Shown here in pieces: positions 10,314 through 22,021 of a stretch of DNA of 64,000 bases (position 1 is the first letter of the stretch; every line of letters begins with the position of its first letter). A program made the position numbers and the translations under genes. The DNA is from Petrosia ficiformis (Eukaryota > Porifera > Demospongiae > Haplosclerida > Petrosiidae): positions 204,501 through 268,500 of the forward strand of contig OX345641.1 of NCBI GenBank assembly GCA_947044365.1, written 5' to 3'. The notes below the pieces were generated by a model. That model saw only the letters and a list, made by a program, of their open reading frames with translations. It searched no databases and was not told the origin of the DNA.

Positions 10314-13300
10314 GTTTGTTATTATTCGAATTCTCTCTGTACATTTCTGAACTTGCTATAGGGCCTATATCTAGTATTATATTCCCACCACCAGTACAAA
10401 ATCCAGTTGCATGGCCTTTTGACCTAGTCTGGCGTTACCACCCTAATCATGTTGGCAAACTGTGAAATCACATGGCATTCCATCAGTATGCAATGATTTC
10501 TACTTGTTGTAGTGTCCTGCTCAGTACTGTTAGCCTGCATATTGCAATATATATATATATAATATAAAGTAGGTTGGTTGCATGTATTACCTTCACCTTA
10601 TGTATTTTAATAATTGTAAATATCATGTTTTCATTGAAAATGCAATTTTTCTTTGTCAGAAACATGATTATCAAAGTAAAACAGGATATTAATTAGGTAG
10701 CCACAAGGGTTCACATACATCAATAATTACAACACACTTGATAGGGTTTCTGAAGGAAAGACATAAATAGGATATTAGCTATAGTGTCTTGCTCAGTGCT
10801 GTTAGCCTGCATATTGCAATATATTATATATATATATATAATATATATGTATTATATATATATATATATATATAAATAATATAATATAATATAAAGTAGG
10901 TTAGTTGCATGTATTAGCTTCACCTTACGTATCGTAATAATTGTCATTATACTAAATATCATGTTTGCATTGAAAATGCAATTTTTGTTTCTCAGAAACA
11001 TGATTAGTAAAGTAAAACAGGATATGAAGTAGGTAGCCACAAGTTCACTTACATCAATTGATAGGGTTTCTGAAGGAAAGACAAAATAGGATATTAGCTT
11101 CTATAGCTTGCTGAGTTCATTATTATGTATGAATCAAATAGCAAATGAAACCATTATTAATAAAGTTTTATTTCTGATCCTGGTGAATCTTCTATATAGG
11201 TCCTACAAAAAAGAATATACATTAATTAATATAGATGTTTGCGAAATGATTATTCGTAAAATCTAGTCACGTGACTACATTAACACCATCTGATTAGTCA
11301 GCAATTACTAAAACTAGTTTTAGTTTTACTACTATTACACTACTAAGGATGCCTATCAAAATTCCAGAATTGCTAACATTTGTTATCATTTCCTCCTTAC
11401 AGCATACAGCTAATATCAGCTTCTTATCTGGACACTCCTCGTATATATTTCTTTGGGAATTTCCGAGCTGATATTTCTACTGTGAACAACGTAGATTGCA
11501 ACTATGATCTCGACTTGAATTACTTTAATGACACCAATGAAGACTTCAATTCAGTAGGAACAGGTGAATTCTCTTTCTTGAATGCCGAGGTGTATGGAGC
11601 AGTCGGTAAAGATGGAACATTTACTGAAAATGACCCAGTAATAGGAGCAAAAGTTTTTGATAATGGTAAACGCCCCTTTGCAAAGCTTGTTGATTTGGAT
11701 GTAGATGTGCAAGCTACATTTTCAACCATCTTTGGTATGAAATTTGGAATTGGTTGGGACCAAATTGAAGAAGGAAAAGAGAATCTTGCCTTTAAAGGCT
11801 ATTGGACTCGAAATATTATTTCTCCAAGGCAATGGTTTAGAGTGAAATGCTATGATGAATTATTCATGATGCAACATAGTACTCCTCGAGGAGCGACAGC
11901 AACAACAACAATTGTAGACATTTCCTGGGATGCTGATAATGACCGCAATTCAACTGTACTCAAAAACTTAAGAGAAGCAAGTATGGAAAATGGCAACACA
12001 CTCCAAGTTTCTACAACAATTTACTTCTATACACGACATTATGACCCATTTGTACCATCAAATTTCACTCTTGGGTATGTGGTTGGTGTAATAGGTATTT
12101 ATAAAGAAGGAGAACCATTGAACTATGGTGGAGAAAGGTTGTTGGGTCCAAATGATATCTCTCGTGTAAACAATTCAGTATGTGGGAATGAGAATCTATA
12201 TGGTTTTGAGAACTCGCCGTGGTGGATGTTCAATTCCAATTTCAAAGTAAGTGACTCTAGCACACTCACTGTAGATTTGAGTAATTCATTACCACTCACT
12301 ATGAATTCCACTATGTATGATATTGGTCCACTGTTCCTGGCAATACAGCAAGGCGATTGTGTTGAACTGATTTCAAGTGAATCTATACCATATCTTAGTG
12401 ATAACTGGATGAGGAATACGGCTGGAATTGTAGATTATGAACTTACGCTTAAACAATTTGAGAATTTGTCATCCACTACTTCTCTAGTTGTGGTTCGTCA
12501 ACAAAGCAATAGAGAAAGTGGCACTTATCCAGAATGCGATACAGATGATGATAAATTATATAATGTATTCCTAAATGAAGCTATGTATTATATACGACCT
12601 GAAGGATTCTATCGTGCTCAACTGGAGTTCGGTGAAACTGCTGAAATCCCTTTTTACGTTACTCATCTAGGTAAACCAGCTGATAATGTTGCAGTAAATG
12701 TTTTTCTAATAGACAATGGATATGGTACTGTACTACCAGTAAATGGAGTAACAGTAGATGATACTGACAATGTAACTAAATCAACAAACAGTTCTGGAAT
12801 AGTATCATTCACGTATAGAGTGGCAAAGGAAATGAGTACAGAACGAAATTACACTATATCACCTTGTTATGGGAATCAACCAAAAGTAACAACTATACCT
12901 ATTGATGGTCAGGTTTATCAGTTTAGCTATAGTGTTTGTATAACAGAAACTAACTGCATACTCCAAGATGAAACGATAGCCATAAAAGGATTATCAAGCA
13001 GTACTGGTTCTGAACCATACACTTGGGAAAGAGATATATATCCGATTTTTCGTCAATTCTACCATTTGTATCCTGTAATGAGTGGTATACTTAATCTATC
13101 AGACTACAATTCTGTTACACAATACAATAATCTTAATCTACTGCTTTATGCTATGAGCCTTGACTTCACGGATGCAAATTATATGCCAGTAACAAGAGAC
13201 ATATCACCATCTAAACAGAATATGATTATAAACTGGATTACGGAAAACCTAAATGAAATGAATTATGATGGCGCCAATATCTTTATTTCTTCTTTTGATT

Positions 13301-14733
13301 CTGTTGGCTTGGATAATGTCTATGACCATACTCCAGAACTAGTACCGTATCCCAATTGTAGTGCTGACAACACATTAATTGAAAGGAATTACCCTTCCTG
13401 TGGTAATGTATTTAGATATGGTATGTATGAAAACTTTAATCTAGTTCTTGATTCAATGAACAATGTTCAAAATTGTACCAGGCCTCTGTTTGGATACAGA
13501 ATAAATTCTCAATTCAATCAAAATGCATGCAATATAGCAAACCTTCAGTTACAATTACAGGACGCCATTGAAATTGAATTTGCAACTATTCCACTCTACT
13601 TGACTACTCTTTACTCCATAGCTGACGGATGTAATGTAGAAATTTATAATCTTCTTCGTAGTGTTGTTATACAGGAAATGCTCCATTTGGTTCAAGCAGC
13701 TAATATCCTAATTGCAACAGGAGGGAGACCAATAGTTGATAATCCTAATGTCGTTCCAAATTATCCTCGTTTGGGATTACCAGGTTGTGTTCATCCAGGC
13801 TTGTATATCTATCTGGACAAGCTGAATATTAGCTATATTCATGATGTGTTTACAGTTATAGAAGCACCAAATATAACAGTTGTTGGAACTACTCAGCCAC
13901 AATTATCCAACCATACAATTGGACAATTTTATAGCGAGATATCAGATTGTATCACGTTTTTGGGAGACAGCATATTTATACCTGAAAATGAGGATTTGCA
14001 AGTAAGTTGGCCTTGGCCATTAATGGAGAATAGTACAGTTGGACAGGTACACATAGTGACAAATACATCCACAGCAAAAGATGGTATTAATGAAATAATT
14101 GAGCAGGGAGAAGGAGCTGATTTAGTTGATCCTGATGATGCAGAAACTGGACAGCTAGCTCATTACTATCGATTTCAGGAAATAGTGTGTGGAAAGGAAC
14201 TTGTTAATTTGGGTAATGGACAGTATTCTTACAGTGGAGATGATGTATCTTTTGATCCCAATGGAGTATGGCCCATGAGACCAAACATAAGCTCAGAAGG
14301 GATTTTTCCTGAAACTAATTGTTACACTGAAGCAATGGCTTTTCATAAAGTGTATCGGGCTTTACTACGCGACCTTCAAATAACATTTGATGGTGAACCC
14401 ACAAATATTTTCAAGGTTGTTGAGCTAATGGAATCATTATTAGTACATGCTAAACGAGTTATGCGAGTAAAATACGATCAGGATTATACTTGTGGTCCAG
14501 TGTGGGATTACGAGTTTGCAGAAGTAGTAGAGGTTGAAGAGGAGTTTGAGCGTGAGGATAGTAGTAGTGCTACAGTGTGGTATTATTACGTGGCAGGTGC
14601 AGTGTTTATAGCATTAGTAATTGGTTTGCTGGTGTTTATTGCCATTTTTTGTGGTTGCTACTTTTCGAAGAAGAAAGCTAAGCCTTCAGGGCATGATACG
14701 ATACCTCTAGAAACTCTTCAAAAACCTACCTAG
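10115..14733 (+). CDS. Membrane-anchored VioB/RebD-like ferritin-like protein, copy 2
   Basis: Exon 1 (10115-10152) codes MLLSLIFVVSFA and ends at a consensus GTATGT donor. Exon 2 (11403-14733) follows a TTACAG acceptor. Together they give 1122 residues. In exon-2 frame numbering from 11380: VioB-type N-terminal region (residues 15-380); an Ig-like or spacer region (about 410-520); the block PVTRDISPSKQN (near 610-620); and a ferritin-like four-helix domain with carboxylate and histidine candidates E733, E766, H769, H928 and E934 (IEIEF, QEMLH, HYYRFQE). A hydrophobic segment (about 1070-1094) and a KKK-rich 20-residue tail follow, so topology is type I. More than 20 N-x-S/T sites are present. 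Bacterial VioB/RebD proteins are cytosolic haem/iron enzymes of similar length (about 1000 residues) that dimerise an indole-pyruvate imine. A secreted, anchored animal version is unexpected, and its substrate is unknown. Confidence 0.85.
10520..11045 (+). repeat. Internal duplication in intron 1 of copy 2
   Basis: The string GTTAGCCTGCATATTGCAATATAT, through AAATGCAATTTTT and AAAACAGGATAT, occurs twice (about 10530-10690 and 10800-11030). The same intronic stretch occurs once in copies 1, 3 and 4. TA-dinucleotide runs separate the two. Confidence 0.6.
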
Positions 14734-15000
14734 CCCCCATGTGACGATGAAGCCAATAACCTTAGTTACATTAATTAGGTTTTCTGATTGATTAATTTGT
14801 TTTTGTCATCCCTATAATAATTATAATAATTATAATGTAATAATTTTTAAAAGTTAATAACAGTACAATTAAGTACTGATAAAAATTTAATTATCTACAG
14901 CAAAAGTGATACAATATTCATTAATTAAAGGAAGGATTTACATATAAATTAATTAATTAGATTAACAAATTTAAAGATATAATTCAATCTTCATCTCTAG
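14734..15000. other. 3' flank of copy 2, AT-rich
   Basis: The first 250 bp or so are homologous to the 3' flank of copy 4 (51089-51290), beginning CCCCCATGTGACGATGAA. The homology ends near AGGATTTACATATA, so the ancestral gene duplication included this trailer. No gene is seen. Confidence 0.5.
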
Positions 15001-16309
15001 TGTGTGTGGATGGTAATATTCATATTAATATAATGAGACATGTGTTTAACATGTGCTATGATGCAGGAGTACCAAGTAAGATATTCATCACTATGGTATA
15101 TGATATTAAACTTAATAATTATAATATATCGTAATGTAGGATATTCTTAGTAATCTCTAGTAATCTACTAATGATTTTAATATAATTAGAGTGTGGTTTG
15201 AATGTCAAGTCAAACCATTCACTAATGATGGTCTTATTTTTTTAGTGATATAATAGTAATCTACATTATTATTATTATTATTATTATTATTTATTATAGT
15301 ATGGTTTGAACCAACTTGTATTCAGAAATCAGTGAAACCATTCATTAGTAATGTTCATCATATGATAACATATACTTCACCAAATATATACGAACTGAAG
15401 AGAATGAATCAAGTAATGACAGGACATGAAGTAGACGAAAATATATCTAGTATGTGTCTGTATGTATGTATGTATGTATGTATATATGTATGTATATAAT
15501 TATGTATGTGTGTATGTATGTATGTATGTATGTATGTATGTATGTATGTATGTATGTATGCATGTATGTATGCATGTATGTATGTACGTATGTATGCATG
15601 TATTTATGTGGTATTGTATAATTGGTTACAGATATTAGTAGAGATGAAAAGGTTGAACTATCAATATCATTATCACAACCTATCATTCATCACATACCAC
15701 ATATACTGGTAACTCTTGGAAGAGATGGTGTTCTTTATATCAGTAGAGATGAAGGAAAAGGGTTTTGGTATCCTGCCACACCCACAGAATTAAATATAAA
15801 TACCGTTATTAATGTAACTGGAGCAGGTGATAGGTGAGGGTAGTATAATAATAATCTATACATACGATACAATACATATGTACAGGCCCACTGAGAATGC
15901 CATCCATCTATCCATCCATACATCTGTTCGTCCATCCAGCCACTTATCTGTTCATCCATCCATCCATCCATCCACTCACCTGTTCATCCATCCATCCATC
16001 CATCCATCCATCCATCCATCCACTCACCTGTTCATCCATCCATCCATCCATCCATCCATCCATCCATCCATCCATTCATCCATCCATTCATCATCCATCC
16101 ATCCTTTCTCTTCATCCATCCACAGTATGGTAGGTGGTATTATATCAGATCTAATACGTAACAAGTCAATGGATCATGCTATCAAGACAGGTCTGAAAGC
16201 TGCTTACTGTTCTCTTCAGTCACCTGACACAGTGTCACATGATCTCTCACCAAATCAATTTTTAACCAGAGAATGGTTAGAATTAGAACCCAAAAGTTTC
16301 AAATTATAG
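15001..16309 (+). CDS. PfkB-type sugar kinase, C-terminal half only (pseudouridine kinase-like fragment)
   Basis: Four exons can be spliced in frame: 15001-15075, 15300-15449, 15632-15833 and 16126-16309 (stop TAG). They encode VCVDGNIHI, then [10 protein letters not shown]...[10 protein letters not shown], then [13 protein letters not shown]...[10 protein letters not shown], then a C-terminal helix region with [20 protein letters not shown] is the catalytic anion-hole motif of PfkB kinases, and WFEPT...SPN is typical of animal pseudouridine kinase/glycosidase proteins. The ATP/substrate fold's N-terminal half is absent: only 267 bp separate this from the stop of copy 2, and they code nothing. 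It therefore appears to be a 5'-truncated gene copy unless 5' exons lie far upstream across copy 2. The introns hold (TATG)n and (ATCC)n tracts. Confidence 0.75.
15450..15615 (+). repeat. (GTAT)n microsatellite
   Basis: A long GTAT/GCAT tetranucleotide run inside an intron of the PfkB fragment. It generates spurious MYVCMYVC and IHTYIHTY ORFs on both strands. Confidence 0.9.
15898..16124 (+). repeat. (CATC)n microsatellite
   Basis: CATCCATC tract interrupted by CACTCACCTGTT, in the last intron of the PfkB fragment, ending at the CACAG acceptor. It yields spurious IHPSIHPS ORFs. Confidence 0.9.
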
Positions 16310-16698
16310 TATTTTGTACCAAAAAAATCAAATCAATTTTCTTTTTTGAATAATTATGTTGATGAAGAATATGAGAAAATCCTAAGTCACATTAGAACTG
16401 TTCCATGAAGTGAATATATATATACATTATATTATTTTCATCAATGAAAAACAGTGCAATACATATATCAACAAAAGTGGATACACATAAGCTGTGCATG
16501 GCAATGGGTAAGAAAACAAATTTATATTTAAAAACTAATTTATAATGATATTGAAAAATACGTACAATTCAAATATGAGCAGTGAAGATGAGTCCTTGTA
16601 GAAGGAAAATGAAATCTGTTTTCTTTCCGATAATGATTGATTTTAAAATCAATGCGTATGTCTAACTTTCCTGCTTTCTCTGAGCAAGAAGAATGTGC
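16310..16698. other. Convergent 3' intergenic spacer
   Basis: No gene seen between the stop of the PfkB fragment (plus strand) and the last exon of the ROCO gene (minus strand). AT-rich. Confidence 0.4.
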
Positions 16699-19600
16699 TC
16701 ATAGAATGTGTATACCGGTATGTGTTAATGAACCTGTATAACAAATAGTCACAAAACATTAGTAATCTTACATTGCAAAAAAAAACATACCCACCTAACA
16801 TATGTTGAGCTATTCTTATCAAATCTGGGTTCTCTTGTCTCTTCAATGCATCACAGTACGATATTAATTTTTCTGGTTTATTGAAGACTCTGAGTGATCT
16901 CTCGACCTCATTTAATAGTTTACTGGCTTTTTGGTAACGAGAAAGATTTGTAGTGATGACATCATCTTTCACTTGATATGTTATTAAATCAACTGATGAG
17001 AGATCATTAGCTAATTTCTCTGTGTCTGATATCACACCCAACATTTCAGACATGTGTCTCTTGAATATATTAGACGGAGAACAATCTAAACAAAAGATAT
17101 TCTATATTATCTTGTGTATTAGTATACATGTAATGATTTGATTACATGAGGTTATATGAGAGGATAAAGTTACATTGTCTTAATACCTGTTATGAGATGA
17201 GAAACACTGTACTGTGATGAACCTGTAGTATTAGAAAAACCTGTGATGACAACATATTACCAGAAGACAGAAGAATTAATGCTATAAATATCTTTATACA
17301 AGTCATAAGATTATGCCAGCCACTTACACACAAACACAGAAATATCACTAACCTATCCAACATGACATGTCAGGTGTTACTGGTCCATTATTTAGGTGAC
17401 ACTGAACCATTCTATGGTCTTCTGACAGGACACAATAGTGATCATCAGTATTACAGAGATGACAACGAAAACCGATTTCAGGAAGCTTTATACATGTGTG
17501 TTCAAACCTCTTCACTACCCTTTGAATTCTATCGCTAGTAATCTCTTGAAGCTTCGAGCAATACTCCGTACTGAAGCAGGAATAACAGATTTCTATCCAT
17601 CTCTTTTTGTTTACTAGTTTCAGAAAACCTGGTATTTTCTTCTTGGCTACTGTTACTTGTATCTCATCACAACACTGGTTAACTTGGTCTCTTAACTCAA
17701 AATACAGCTTGTCTCCACTTTCCTGTTGTTGCATTAACTCAACAACAAAAGTGAGAAAGAAACCATGAGGTAGAATCTGTCCACCCCATGAGTATACAAG
17801 AGGATCACAGCTCAGCTCGAATGAGGAATCGTCGGAAGGAGGCTCAAGTGACAACACACTCGGAAGAAAGTAGTCATCATATCCAACATGAACAGCAATC
17901 TTGAGACACTCCAGTAACTTCAGGAATTCATCATCATTTAATTCTTTACAGTTGTAAACATCTTTAAAAACAGTACGTAAAAAGGACTTGTTAAACAATC
18001 CTTTCTCTCTCAATCTATCATAACTTGCTGTGACACATCTTCCTGGAATAATAAACGAGGCTGTGATTAACCTGGATAATCTACCAATGAGTGGATCCAT
18101 TTTAGTGAATATCAGGTCAGGAACATCATCTGGGTTGTAAAGAAGTAACCCAACTTTATTCAAATACTTCAGAGCTTCCTCAACATCACTCCTTCCCATT
18201 CCGAGTATTTCTCCTGTCTTGTAGCATTCTGATTTTCGAACAACACCCCCTGTTTTGTCTAAATCAAGGTGGAATGCAAGCCACTTCAAAGGTACATCCA
18301 CCTCATTTCCGGTTTCCTCTGCTGCCTCTAGAATACAGTCCTGAAGCTCTTCAGTGTATTGTTGGCGTTCCTCTCCAACTGGAGCCATAGCATTCATGGC
18401 AAATATTACCTCATCTGTTGACTTACGAATGAGGACACGATTATACTTTTTATGTACCTTTGTCAGTTCTTTGTTGATCTCTTTAAGCTTTGCTTCACTG
18501 TTGATTCCCAGCTTATCTTTGTGTGTACCAACTACCATCACTTTGGGTTGAAACTTTCCGGAGGTTGCCTGTGCTTCTGCGATTTGACAAGCCCTTTCTA
18601 TAATCTCTCGATTAGAAAGCGTCAACTGATCTGGAAGTGTATATACATCTTCTCCTTTAATGTAGTAACGAACTTTTGGCTTATCATCAAGCCCTTCATC
18701 GAGACGTGTCACTACTATGTGAAGAGATTCGTTACGATACAGAAGAGGAAGTACATCTTGAAACTGTGGCTGTCCTCCAGAATCAACCAAGTAGATCCAA
18801 TCAACATCAAATAGTTCAGTTGATGGTTCTACTTGTTCAGCTAGCAGATCTTTAATAGATCGTAAAGTTTCTGAATTACTAGTATTTAGAGGAAAATCGG
18901 TCTCTGATGTAGTCAAATCAGTTGGAGATTCAGAATTACTCTCAGATACCTGTTATGACATACACACAAACACACACATAATTAGAACAGGTATATAAGC
19001 ATACATCATGTATAATTATTATGATTAGATAAATACATTATCATGTATGAAGAGCAGGTGGCTAGTCATCATAATGTTAAGCAACTTTAGTAACATCCAT
19101 TGCTGAAGATCCAGTAACTCTGGATATATTTACACTGCATCAAAGATTGCTATATATACTATATATAATTAATCATTGTTAGTGTTTTGGTGATGCACCG
19201 AAAGCCAAAGGTGTTGATTATTATTATGTCAAAATCAATTCTTTCAGTTTTGTAGCTAAGAACCTCTTTTTGGTTCGTACTCTGTGTTACCTGAAGTCTA
19301 CTTTTAATTGGGCGTTAATTTTAGCAAATTTAGTGACTGACCTAATAATCATTAAAATTAGTACATGCTAAAAAATATATTTCGAGATCATGCATTAGGC
19401 ACACATTAGGTATGGCTCAAAAATTTGCTTAAATTAATGCATGCTAAATGAGCATTTAAAAATCACTATATTTAGTGGGCGCAGCAATTAATAGTTGGCT
19501 TAAAGTACTATTACCTTACATCGTGTCATTATAACCATGATCATCAGTTCTCTATTTATATAGAATTAAAATGTAAGACTACATGCAGACACCTAAAACA

Positions 19601-19942
19601 TTAATAAATAAATTACACTTACAAGTTGTTGCTGACTGGAGTCATGGTTCTGGGGTTTGTTGCCATCGAGATGAACACTTTTGGCTTTCTTTGCTAACAT
19701 CTTGATAAGGTCATGGTTGTCGACTTCTGCTAAAATTTTTCTTCCACTAGCTGTCAAACGATTGGTATTTACTGCACGAGCAGCATTCTCAATAATAGGT
19801 GTAGCATTCTGTTTCTCCTTTGGAAGGGGAGGCTGTCCTAAAATTACTCTTTTCAAACTGGATTTACCAACTCCTGGAGGACCATGTAGTGTGATATTAC
19901 ATGGTTTCATTTTTCCACCTCCTTCTTTCATTGCTTTGGTCA
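16699..19942 (-). CDS. ROCO-type GTPase (Roc-COR) with C-terminal death-fold/CARD-like domain
   Basis: Minus-strand exons: 19942-19623 (G1, GPPGVGKSSLKR), 18949-17353, a 36-nt exon at about 17225-17190, about 17090-16795, and a short last exon ending at the TGA at 16701-16699. The large exon begins with a Ser/Thr-rich linker, then VDSGGQPQFQD (G3, where Ras-like proteins have DTAGQE) and GTHKDKL (G4). A COR-type region follows, with PLKWLAFHLDL, SDVEEALKYLNKVGLLLY and LSRLITASF, and then a Cys/His-containing tail. The 17.0-kb exon encodes about 85 residues of alternating helices (SDTEKLANDL...YQKASKLLNEV...LISYCDALK) that resemble a CARD or DEATH domain. Such Roc-COR plus death-fold proteins are expanded in sponges and cnidarians as putative innate signalling proteins. 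The first exon begins at an acceptor (GATTTACAG|TG), so the N-terminus is not identified. Confidence 0.75.
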
Positions 19943-19944
19943 CT

Positions 19945-20202
19945 GTAAATCAAACATATGATATCATATAGTATATTGAATCACATGTTTGTATATCACA
20001 TGCAGACTTCATTACATCAGGACGTAAATGAAGATGATAACCGTCATGCATATTTAATTCAATCAAATTAGGGGTGTATGATTAATTTGGCTAATTAAGT
20101 ACATGTATGGTTGATAATTCATCTTAAAATTACCAAACAAGTGAAATTGGTACGAGATTACAAACGCATCTCTGCTTTGTTTTTTTTATGGCCCGTAGGG
20201 CC
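19945..20202. other. Intron or 5' flank of the ROCO gene
   Basis: No coding feature recognised. The first 60 bp are shared with the region upstream of paralogue A (588-650: AATCAAA, CATGTGATATCATATAGT), so the homology of the two ROCO genes extends into this intron. Confidence 0.4.
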
Positions 20203-20588
20203 ATCCCTATAATTGCTTTCCACGGGGTTTAATGTATATATATATATATTTATATGTTTGTGTCACCTACACAAGTATGCGTTGTATACGTAGTTAAAGA
20301 AGTTACATCATTCCCGGGGGCTCGGTCAATTAATAGGTGTGGCGTGAAAAAGAACGCGCGATCAAGCTCTACACACCAGCAGAAAGAAAGCTGTGCAGTT
20401 TATGTAGACACTGCAACTAATAGCTAGCTATTCTATCTGAAATGTATTCTTAAAGTTCTACAAGATTCTATAAAAGGTAAACAGAGTATATAATCGAAAT
20501 AATAACTATAATAGGCTGTTGTGTTTCAGGCATGATAAAGTCAGCCATGATTACTGAATGCTGGACACCATAAAGCAATTATAGGGAT
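20203..20588. mobile_element. Probable MITE with 17-bp inverted ends
   Basis: ATCCCTATAATTGCTTT at 20203-20219 is mirrored by AAAGCAATTATAGGGAT at 20572-20588, a perfect 17-bp inverted pair 386 bp apart. There is no ORF between them. A clear target duplication could not be defined, so the superfamily is unassigned. Confidence 0.55.
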
Positions 20589-21049
20589 ACTTTTTTCCTC
20601 TATATACACTTGTTTTAACTGATTGTTAACTTTTTGTAATGCAAATCAACACTGAAGTATTAATTTACTGTGATTAAAAACTGCTTTTCATTTGCAAGCT
20701 ACATTTCAGTATATATGTATCTGTAATGAGGGGTACAGCTTCATAAGAATGTATTAGACTACATAATACAAACATACACACAAACTACTGATGTAATTAA
20801 TAATTATATCATAGTACATACTGTATGAATAACAGGGCTGTAGGAAGCAAATTTAAGTTGGCCATGCCATATATGTTAATTAAGACAATGACATTCAGGG
20901 ACATAGGGTACAGGAGGGAATGTTTCCTCTCCCGTACAAAGCATGGAAGCTGAAGCCTATTTCAATTGAAAATTCACCACATTAATAATCTTAACTGAAA
21001 TCATTGTTTTTTGTCTGATTTGCTGGACATGTTCCTATGCCCCTAAATA

Positions 21050-21370
21050 AAACTCTCTGTACTAAGTATGTATATGTGTGTGTTACACGTATGGTATTAC
21101 ATGTACATGTATGGTATGTATACCATATTACATGTACATGTATGTATCTGTGTATGGTACGTGTACTGTATGATATGTATACAGTATACATGTACATGTA
21201 CATGTATGTATATGTGTGTGTTACATGTACTGTATACTGTATGATATGTATACCATAATACATGTACATGTACATGTATGTATACCATATTATACGTACA
21301 TGTACAATGTATGTATATGTGTTACATGTATGGTATAATTACATTATTACATGTACATGTATATACAATA
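21050..21370. repeat. ACATGTACATGT/GTATAC palindromic microsatellite
   Basis: A degenerate array of TACATGTACATG and GGTATGTATACC palindromes, capable of cruciform or hairpin formation. It causes spurious MYMYMY ORFs on both strands. Confidence 0.8.
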
Positions 21371-21389
21371 TAATATGTTAAATACTCAC

Positions 21390-21846
21390 CATTGATGTTC
21401 CTGGTGTTAAAGGTGTGTTATTACCCAAACTAACTTCTCCATTAACCATTGGAGCTGTTAAATAATAAGACAGTTATTATCATTATTTGGAGATCTCACA
21501 ATAACTAACCAGTTGTTCGTTTCAACTTACGCCTTTCTTCAAGTTCTATTCGAATTCTGTAAATCTTTTCAGCTATCTTCTGATAATAATCCTCCTATAA
21601 TAATGACACATGATGATATGTGATTGCTAGTATAACATCAAACATTACACATCATATATATCATGTGATAATCATGTGACATAATGGTTCTATCATACAA
21701 CATTACAATAGTAAGTCTACTCACTCGACTACTTGCTGTTTCAAACATAGCTTTCTCAATTTTTGTTGCATATTGAAATAGACTAGCTACTCTAGAATCC
21801 TGCATTGCATTTAGGTCCTGAACAGGAACAGGGTAAATAGCCTCCA
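21390..21846 (-). pseudogene. KIX-domain fragment (CBP/p300 type)
   Basis: Three exons in consistent phase: about 21846-21725 (EAIYPVPVQDLNAMQD..., AMFETASSR), 21594-21531 (EDYYQKIAEKIYRIRIELEE) and 21454-21390 (NGEVSLGNNTPLTPGTSM). Order and residues match helices 2-3 of the CBP/p300 KIX domain, which binds transactivation domains. The first KIX helix is missing. Upstream of EAIYP the frame is blocked by a TGA, and an apparent 1-nt shift separates it from a KL-like stretch. The last donor leaves phase 0, which would read TGA in the next P-loop exon at 19942, so it does not splice directly to that exon. I treat it as a partial gene copy; a real exon set within a larger gene is possible. Confidence 0.6.
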
Positions 21847-22021
21847 CACAGTTTTTTCAAGTAAAATAGGTATGTATTATAGTGGTGTTTTGTTAATACT
21901 AAAATGTTTTTGTGTAGCTATGATGCCACGTTTTTTCTTTCCTCACTAAAATCGAGGACAAAGTTACTGTGTGTTGTGAATGTAATGTGTGCAATGTTAA
22001 ATGATAATTTAAAATTATAGT

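Noticed and set aside
15827..16133. [12 protein letters not shown] ORFs
   Set aside because: Translations of a (CATC)n microsatellite; only the last exon part (from 16126) is real and in a PfkB frame.
20991..21288. MYMYMYYGIH-type ORFs
   Set aside because: Low-complexity translations of an ACATGTAC microsatellite.
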